Origin: an uncultured Eubacteriales bacterium
Lineage (GTDB): Bacteria; Bacillota; Clostridia; Oscillospirales; Oscillospiraceae
Assembly: GCA_900554625.1 (NCBI GenBank)
Contig: USHP01000044.1
Span: forward strand, 1-9,816
Direction of reading: 5' to 3'
Length of the DNA stretch: 9,816 bases
Shown in pieces: positions 6,927 to 9,816 of this stretch (position 1 is the stretch's first letter; the number at the start of each line of letters is the position of its first letter). The notes under the pieces are model-generated. The model had not been told where the DNA came from and ran no database searches. It worked only from the letters and a program-made list of their open reading frames with translations. The position numbers and the translations under genes were made by a program.

Positions 6927-7478
6927 TCAACCGGCCACGGTCAGCCGCTCAATATCGTTTCCTTCTGCCCAAAGACGGCAGTAAATCCGGGTGCATTTCT
7001 GATACCGGGCAAAGGTTTTTCTAGCTGCTGCCTCGTCACCGTAAACCTTCCAGCAGCCGCTGCATTTACAGCAGCCCGGGCCCAGGTTGATAAAGCCCTG
7101 GACATCCTCCGGAGGATACCCCAGAAACAAGCCGATTTCGTGGGGAAAGTCCTCCTGGCAGCGAAGCTTTCGGATCAGCTGAACCAGGGTTTTCTGGCAG
7201 CTTCCGGGCACATAGCCTTGCTGGCGCAGTAAACAAACCGCCCTGCCATCTGACAGATCCCGGGCCAGTTTCTCTGGTCGGTACAGGTAAATCAGCGCCT
7301 TATCCCGGGATACCCGAAGGGGCAGCACCCGCAGCCCCTTGTCTTTTAACCGCCGGTTCATCCTGCGGATTGCCTGAAACAGTTCTTCCCGGGAATCCAT
7401 GGGGCAAGTAAACAAATTGGCGGTTTTGATTCCCGCCAGCGTGGGAGCACAGTTGCGGATCAGGTAATCGTCGGACAT
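6927..7478 (-). CDS. DUF3793 family protein
   Basis: A 183-residue soluble protein I recognise as DUF3793, a Clostridia-rich family of unknown function. It opens with NCAPTLAGIKTANLF (9-23), contains HEIGLFLGYPPEDVQGFI (113-130), and has a Cys cluster CCKCSGC at 136-142 (C136, C137, C139, C142) with two more cysteines at 162 and 167, a possible metal or Fe-S site. The ATG at 7478 is preceded by GGGAGGC (7484-7490). It lies 20 bases after the small membrane peptide gene and 32 bases before the flavodoxin gene, in the same orientation. No membrane segment or signal peptide is seen. The context suggests a part in iron or redox handling; the activity is unknown. Confidence 0.85.
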   Translation of the reverse strand: MSDDYLIRNCAPTLAGIKTANLFTCPMDSREELFQAIRRMNRRLKDKGLRVLPLRVSRDKALIYLYRPEKLARDLSDGRAVCLLRQQGYVPGSCQKTLVQLIRKLRCQEDFPHEIGLFLGYPPEDVQGFINLGPGCCKCSGCWKVYGDEAAARKTFARYQKCTRIYCRLWAEGNDIERLTVAG

Positions 7479-7498
7479 AAAAAGCCTCCCGAAAATGG

Positions 7499-7609
7499 TT
7501 ACTTGTGTTTTCTGAAATGATGTTTGATCCAGGCAGACAGGAGCAGGATGCACACGATGCCCCCAACGGTTCCCAAGGCCCGGAATAGTTCTCCGGAAAT
7601 CATAAGCAT
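7499..7609 (-). CDS. 36-residue single-span membrane peptide
   Basis: A short ORF too small for most gene finders. It starts with ATG at 7609, nine bases after a perfect AGGAGG (7619-7624), and ends with TAA at 7499. An alternative ATG at 7603 in the same frame has a nearer GAGG. The peptide has a hydrophobic stretch at about residues 10-28 (LFRALGTVGGIVCILLLSAW is the core), followed by a short basic, His-rich tail ending HHFRKHK. This pattern suits a one-pass inner-membrane peptide with a cytoplasmic tail. It is the first gene of the minus-strand iron operon. It could assist FeoB or another membrane partner; I do not recognise a family. The ribosome site, tight spacing and operon position support a real gene. 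Confidence 0.7.
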   Translation of the reverse strand: MLMISGELFRALGTVGGIVCILLLSAWIKHHFRKHK

Positions 7610-7628
7610 TCCTCATTTCCTCCTATCA

Positions 7629-7644
7629 GTTAGCATGTGCTAAC
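7629..7644. promoter_or_regulatory. Iron operator site 1 (minus-strand promoter, distal)
   Basis: GTTAGC-ATGT-GCTAAC, with symmetry extending one base outward on each side and one base into the spacer (AGTTAGCA/TGCTAACT). It lies in the leader of the minus-strand operon, between the transcription start and the ribosome site, and starts exactly 33 bp from site 2. Binding by the local DtxR-like protein is inferred. Confidence 0.8.
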
Positions 7645-7661
7645 TATCGCCCGAAATATAA

Positions 7662-7677
7662 GTTAGCAGTAGCTAAC
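7662..7677. promoter_or_regulatory. Iron operator site 2 (minus-strand promoter, proximal)
   Basis: GTTAGC-AGTA-GCTAAC, perfect 6-bp half-sites. It lies 7 bases beyond the -10 of the minus-strand promoter, covering or adjoining the expected transcription start. Confidence 0.85.
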
Positions 7678-7684
7678 CAAAGAC

Positions 7685-7713
7685 AGCATACTCCCACTTT
7701 CGGATTTTGTCAA
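7685..7713 (-). promoter_or_regulatory. Promoter of the minus-strand iron operon
   Basis: On the minus strand TTGACA (7713-7708), a 17-bp spacer and TATGCT (7690-7685) give a start near 7678. The first 13 bases, TTGACAAAATCCG, match the start of the feoA promoter in all but one base. Operators 2 and 1 lie directly downstream. Confidence 0.78.
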
Positions 7714-7749
7714 GGATTATTTTGGATTTCCCTGATATTCTTTCAAAAT

Positions 7750-7765
7750 GTTAGCCAAAACTAAC
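7750..7765. promoter_or_regulatory. Iron operator site 3 (between the divergent promoters)
   Basis: GTTAGC-CAAA-ACTAAC. The core half-sites are one base short of perfect, but symmetry extends outward as AAATGTTAG/CTAACATTT (7746-7769). It lies upstream of both -35 elements, so it cannot block polymerase directly; it may help looping or activation. Confidence 0.65.
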
Positions 7766-7773
7766 ATTTCGGG

Positions 7774-7805
7774 AAAATTGGCATGCATTTTCATGCCAAT
7801 TTTTG
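7774..7805. repeat. 12-bp inverted repeat between the divergent promoters
   Basis: AAAATTGGCATG (7774-7785) and its exact complement CATGCCAATTTT (7792-7803) flank a six-base spacer, followed by T 7804-7805. It resembles a weak terminator, but no gene ends nearby. It could be a transcription insulator, a site for a second regulator, or a DNA cruciform. Confidence 0.6.
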
Positions 7806-7815
7806 AAAAAGGTAT

Positions 7816-7844
7816 TGACAAAATCTGGGTATGGCTGTATCATA
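7816..7844 (+). promoter_or_regulatory. feoA promoter
   Basis: TTGACA (7816-7821), a 17-bp spacer and TATCAT (7839-7844) form a near-consensus sigma-A promoter. The start would be near 7851, just before operator 4. It begins with the same TTGACAAAATCYG block as the divergent promoter. Confidence 0.85.
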
Positions 7845-7853
7845 CCCGTGAAG

Positions 7854-7869
7854 TTAGCGGCCGCTAATT
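7854..7869. promoter_or_regulatory. Iron operator site 4 (feoA, proximal)
   Basis: GTTAGC-GGCC-GCTAAT, with a perfect 14-bp palindrome TTAGCGGCCGCTAA at 7855-7868. It lies 9 bases after the feoA -10, at the expected transcription start. Confidence 0.85.
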
Positions 7870-7886
7870 ATTGTTCAACCCAGCAG

Positions 7887-7902
7887 TTAGCCATTGCTAA
7901 TC
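7887..7902. promoter_or_regulatory. Iron operator site 5 (feoA, distal)
   Basis: GTTAGC-CATT-GCTAAT in the feoA leader, starting exactly 33 bp after site 4, the same spacing as sites 1 and 2. It ends 18 bases before the feoA ribosome site. Confidence 0.82.
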
Positions 7903-7931
7903 AGTAACATTATCCGAATCAGGTGAGGCTT

Positions 7932-8144
7932 ATGAATTTGACCCATGCACAGGAAGGAACCGAATACATCATCCGCCAGGTACAGACAGAGGACGACGAA
8001 CTAAATGCGTTCCTGTTCTCCCTGGGCTGCTACAGCGGCGAACCCATTACCCTGGTATCCCGGCGGAAGGGCAGCTATGTAATCTCCGTCAAGGACGGCA
8101 GATACAGCATCGATCCGCAACTGGCAGAGGCTATTGAAATCTGA
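7932..8144 (+). CDS. feoA: FeoA, ferrous iron transport accessory protein
   Basis: A 70-residue cytoplasmic protein with the SH3-like FeoA fold: LTHAQEGTEYIIRQV at the start, a central LFSLGCYSGEPITLVSRR turn and strand, and a closing VISVKDGRYSIDPQLAEAIEI, the usual FeoA ending. FeoA is thought to bind and modulate FeoB. The ATG at 7932 follows AGGTGAGG (7921-7928); an in-frame GTG at 7923 lies inside that ribosome site and is rejected. The length is normal. It lies 109 bases before feoB, with a terminator-like hairpin and an operator between them, so the two may not be expressed in equal amounts. Confidence 0.93.
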   Translation: MNLTHAQEGTEYIIRQVQTEDDELNAFLFSLGCYSGEPITLVSRRKGSYVISVKDGRYSIDPQLAEAIEI

Positions 8145-8176
8145 ATCCGGGAGAAAATTTTCTCCTGATTCTTTTT
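8143..8176 (+). terminator. Terminator-like hairpin (attenuator) after feoA
   Basis: Outer stem GAATC/GATTC (8143-8147 with 8167-8171), a small internal loop, inner stem GGAGAA/TTCTCC (8150-8155 with 8160-8165) and loop AATT, then TTTTT at 8172-8176. It begins at the feoA stop codon. It would reduce read-through into feoB, or protect the 3' end of a feoA message. Confidence 0.6.
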
Positions 8177-8184
8177 CTCATTAA

Positions 8185-8200
8185 GTTAGCATACGCTAAC
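8185..8200. promoter_or_regulatory. Iron operator site 6 (upstream of feoB)
   Basis: GTTAGC-ATAC-GCTAAC, perfect half-sites, about 54 bases before the feoB start. The surrounding -10-like hexamers (TAGCAT 8187-8192, TAACAT 8197-8202) have no good -35, so a separate feoB promoter is possible but not proven. Binding here might also act as a roadblock to read-through from feoA. Confidence 0.82.
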
Positions 8201-8253
8201 ATCCATAAACCCACATCTGCAAGGATTATTGATTGAAAGAGGAGGAACCCCAT

Positions 8254-9816
8254 ATGCGAATTGCGTTTGCTGGCAATCCCAACTCCGGCAAAACCACCAT
8301 GTACAATGCCCTCACCGGCCGCAATGAAAAGGTCGGCAACTGGGCAGGCGTCACCGTGGACAAAAAAGAGGCACTGATTAAGAAAGCCTACGCTGGCTCC
8401 CTGCAGCTCATCGCCGTTGACCTTCCCGGCGCCTACTCCATGTCGCCCTTTACCTCAGAAGAGAGCATCACCAGTTCCTATGTGAAAAATGAACACCCCG
8501 ACGCCATCATCAACATTGTGGACGCCACCAACTTAAGCCGCTCTCTGTTCTTTACCACCCAACTGCTGGAACTGGGGATTCCCGTGGTGGTGGCACTGAA
8601 CAAGGCAGACATCAATGAAAAGAAAGAAACTACGATTGATGCTGCTGCCCTCTCCCAGAAGCTAAAGTGCCCCGTAGTGGAAACGGTATCCACTAACGGT
8701 GAAGGTTTGGCGGCAGTGGTTCGCGCTGCTGTGGATGCCCAGGGCAAGGGACAAATGGCCCCCTATAACCAGAGTCCTGTGGATCTCAGTCACAAGGAGT
8801 CGGTTGTTGCCGCAGACAAAAAGCGATTCGAATTTGTCAATTCCATTGTGTCCCAGGTGGAAAACCGGAAGGTTTTGACAAAGGAGCGGAACTTTCAGGA
8901 CAAAATCGACGACATTCTCACCAACCGCCTTCTGGGTCTGCCCATCTTTGCATTGGTGATGTTTTTGGTATTCGACATTTCCCAGTCCTCCCTGGGGCCT
9001 TACCTGGCAGATACGCTGGTTGCCTGGCTGGAAACCTTCCAGAGCTGGGTGGGAGAGCTGGTCTCCGATGCGGCACCGATTTTGCAGGCACTGCTGATTG
9101 ACGGCATTATCGGCGGCGTGATTGCAGTCATTGGTTTCCTGCCTCTGGTTATGGTGATGTACTTCCTGATTGCCCTGCTGGAAGACTGCGGCTATATGGC
9201 CCGGGCCACCATCGTGCTGGACCCCATCTTCAAAAAGGTGGGTCTTTCCGGCAAGTCCGTCATCCCCTTCGTCATTGGCACCGGCTGCGCCATCCCTGGT
9301 GTTATGGCCTGCCGTACCATCCGTAACGAGCGGGAACGCCGGGCAACCGCCATGCTGACCCCCTTCATGCCCTGCGGCGCCAAGCTGCCGGTGATTGCCC
9401 TGTTCGCCGGTGCTTTCTTCGCCGATGCTTCCTGGGTGGGTACGCTGATGTATTTCGTGGGCATTGCCCTGATTCTTCTGGGCGCGCTGCTGGTCAACCG
9501 GATTGCCGGTCACAGAAGCCGCAAGTCCTTCTTTATCATGGAGCTGCCGGAATACAAAGTTCCTTCCGTAAAGCGGGCGTTCCTGTCCATGTGTTCCCGT
9601 GGCTGGGCTTACATTGTCAAAGCCGGTACCATCATTCTGCTGTGCAACACTGTGGTTCAAATTATGCAGACCTTTAACTGGAGCTTCCAGGAGGCGGAAA
9701 CCGCCAGCGAGTCCATTCTGGCAACCATTGCCAATCCCATTGCCTATCTGCTGGTTCCCATTGTTGGCGTAGTATCCTGGCAGCTGGCTGCTGCAGCAGT
9801 TACCGGCTTCATTGCC
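8254..9816 (+). CDS. feoB: FeoB, ferrous iron transporter (3' end beyond the window)
   Basis: The frame is open from ATG 8254 (AGAGGAGG just upstream) to the right edge, 521 codons without a stop. FeoB is the membrane Fe2+ uptake protein with an N-terminal G-protein domain. G motifs: G1 GNPNSGKTT (7-15), G2 threonine T34 in NWAGVTVD, G3 DLPG (56-59), G4 NKAD (116-119), G5 VSTNG (145-149). A helical linker (about 165-225) follows, then membrane helices from about residue 228. The core gate motifs appear as GTGCAIPGVMACRTI (342-356, C345) and TPFMPCGAKLP (369-379, C374). Full FeoB proteins are longer, so the last helices and C-terminus lie outside. All G-protein motifs are intact. Expression is likely repressed by metal-loaded DtxR-like protein through sites 4-6. 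Confidence 0.96.
   Translation, partial: MRIAFAGNPNSGKTTMYNALTGRNEKVGNWAGVTVDKKEALIKKAYAGSLQLIAVDLPGAYSMSPFTSEESITSSYVKNEHPDAIINIVDATNLSRSLFFTTQLLELGIPVVVALNKADINEKKETTIDAAALSQKLKCPVVETVSTNGEGLAAVVRAAVDAQGKGQMAPYNQSPVDLSHKESVVAADKKRFEFVNSIVSQVENRKVLTKERNFQDKIDDILTNRLLGLPIFALVMFLVFDISQSSLGPYLADTLVAWLETFQSWVGELVSDAAPILQALLIDGIIGGVIAVIGFLPLVMVMYFLIALLEDCGYMARATIVLDPIFKKVGLSGKSVIPFVIGTGCAIPGVMACRTIRNERERRATAMLTPFMPCGAKLPVIALFAGAFFADASWVGTLMYFVGIALILLGALLVNRIAGHRSRKSFFIMELPEYKVPSVKRAFLSMCSRGWAYIVKAGTIILLCNTVVQIMQTFNWSFQEAETASESILATIANPIAYLLVPIVGVVSWQLAAAAVTGFIA

Noticed and set aside
7858..7865. GCGGCCGC (a NotI site) inside operator 4, possible cloning scar
   Set aside because: It is fully explained by the operator dyad TTAGC-GGCC-GCTAA, which has the same half-sites and spacing as the other copies.
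7629..8200. Six similar short repeats as a possible CRISPR or mobile-element repeat array
   Set aside because: Each unit is a 16-bp dyad with an unrelated 4-bp spacer, placed at fixed positions relative to promoters; there are no regular spacers or cas genes. They are operators.
8662..9660. Long open frame (332 codons) on the minus strand opposite feoB
   Set aside because: His/Gln/Gly-rich translation without recognisable motifs; the plus strand encodes intact FeoB.

Overview
The window looks like chromosomal DNA from an anaerobic Firmicute of class Clostridia, most likely a gut Oscillospirales/Ruminococcaceae-type organism. The evidence is moderately GC-rich coding sequence with strong Gram-positive Shine-Dalgarno sites, a PlsY acyltransferase, a DUF3793 protein, a FeoA/FeoB pair and a Gld-like ABC cluster with a DUF4340 protein. 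The genus is inference.

Left part (1-2850, + strand). A terminator from an unseen upstream gene is followed by plsY (membrane phospholipid synthesis), which has its own terminator. Next is a two-component system, an OmpR-family response regulator overlapping its histidine kinase. A good promoter with a palindrome over its -10 drives it, and a strong terminator ends it.

Middle part (2851-6040, + strand). A translationally coupled operon resembles the gldA-gldF-gldG-DUF4340 type of ABC transporter: an ATPase, a membrane protein and a DUF4340 protein. The middle ORF is abnormal. Its first ~87 residues are the N-terminus of an ABC-2 (GldF-like) permease and the rest is the C-terminus of a GldG-like auxiliary protein, as if an in-frame deletion had fused two genes.

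Right part (5999-9816) is an iron-acquisition locus of two divergent units. The minus-strand unit reads: 36-aa single-span membrane peptide, DUF3793 protein with a Cys cluster, flavodoxin, DtxR/MntR-type regulator. The plus-strand unit is feoA then feoB; feoB runs off the right edge. The 322-base control region between them holds two near mirror-image promoters, both beginning TTGACAAAATCYG. Each is followed by two GTTAGC-N4-GCTAAY operators exactly 33 bp apart. A fifth operator and a long inverted repeat lie between the promoters, and a sixth operator lies between feoA and feoB behind a terminator-like hairpin. The simplest reading is an autoregulated iron regulon: the DtxR-like protein shuts down ferrous iron uptake and flavodoxin production when metal is plentiful.
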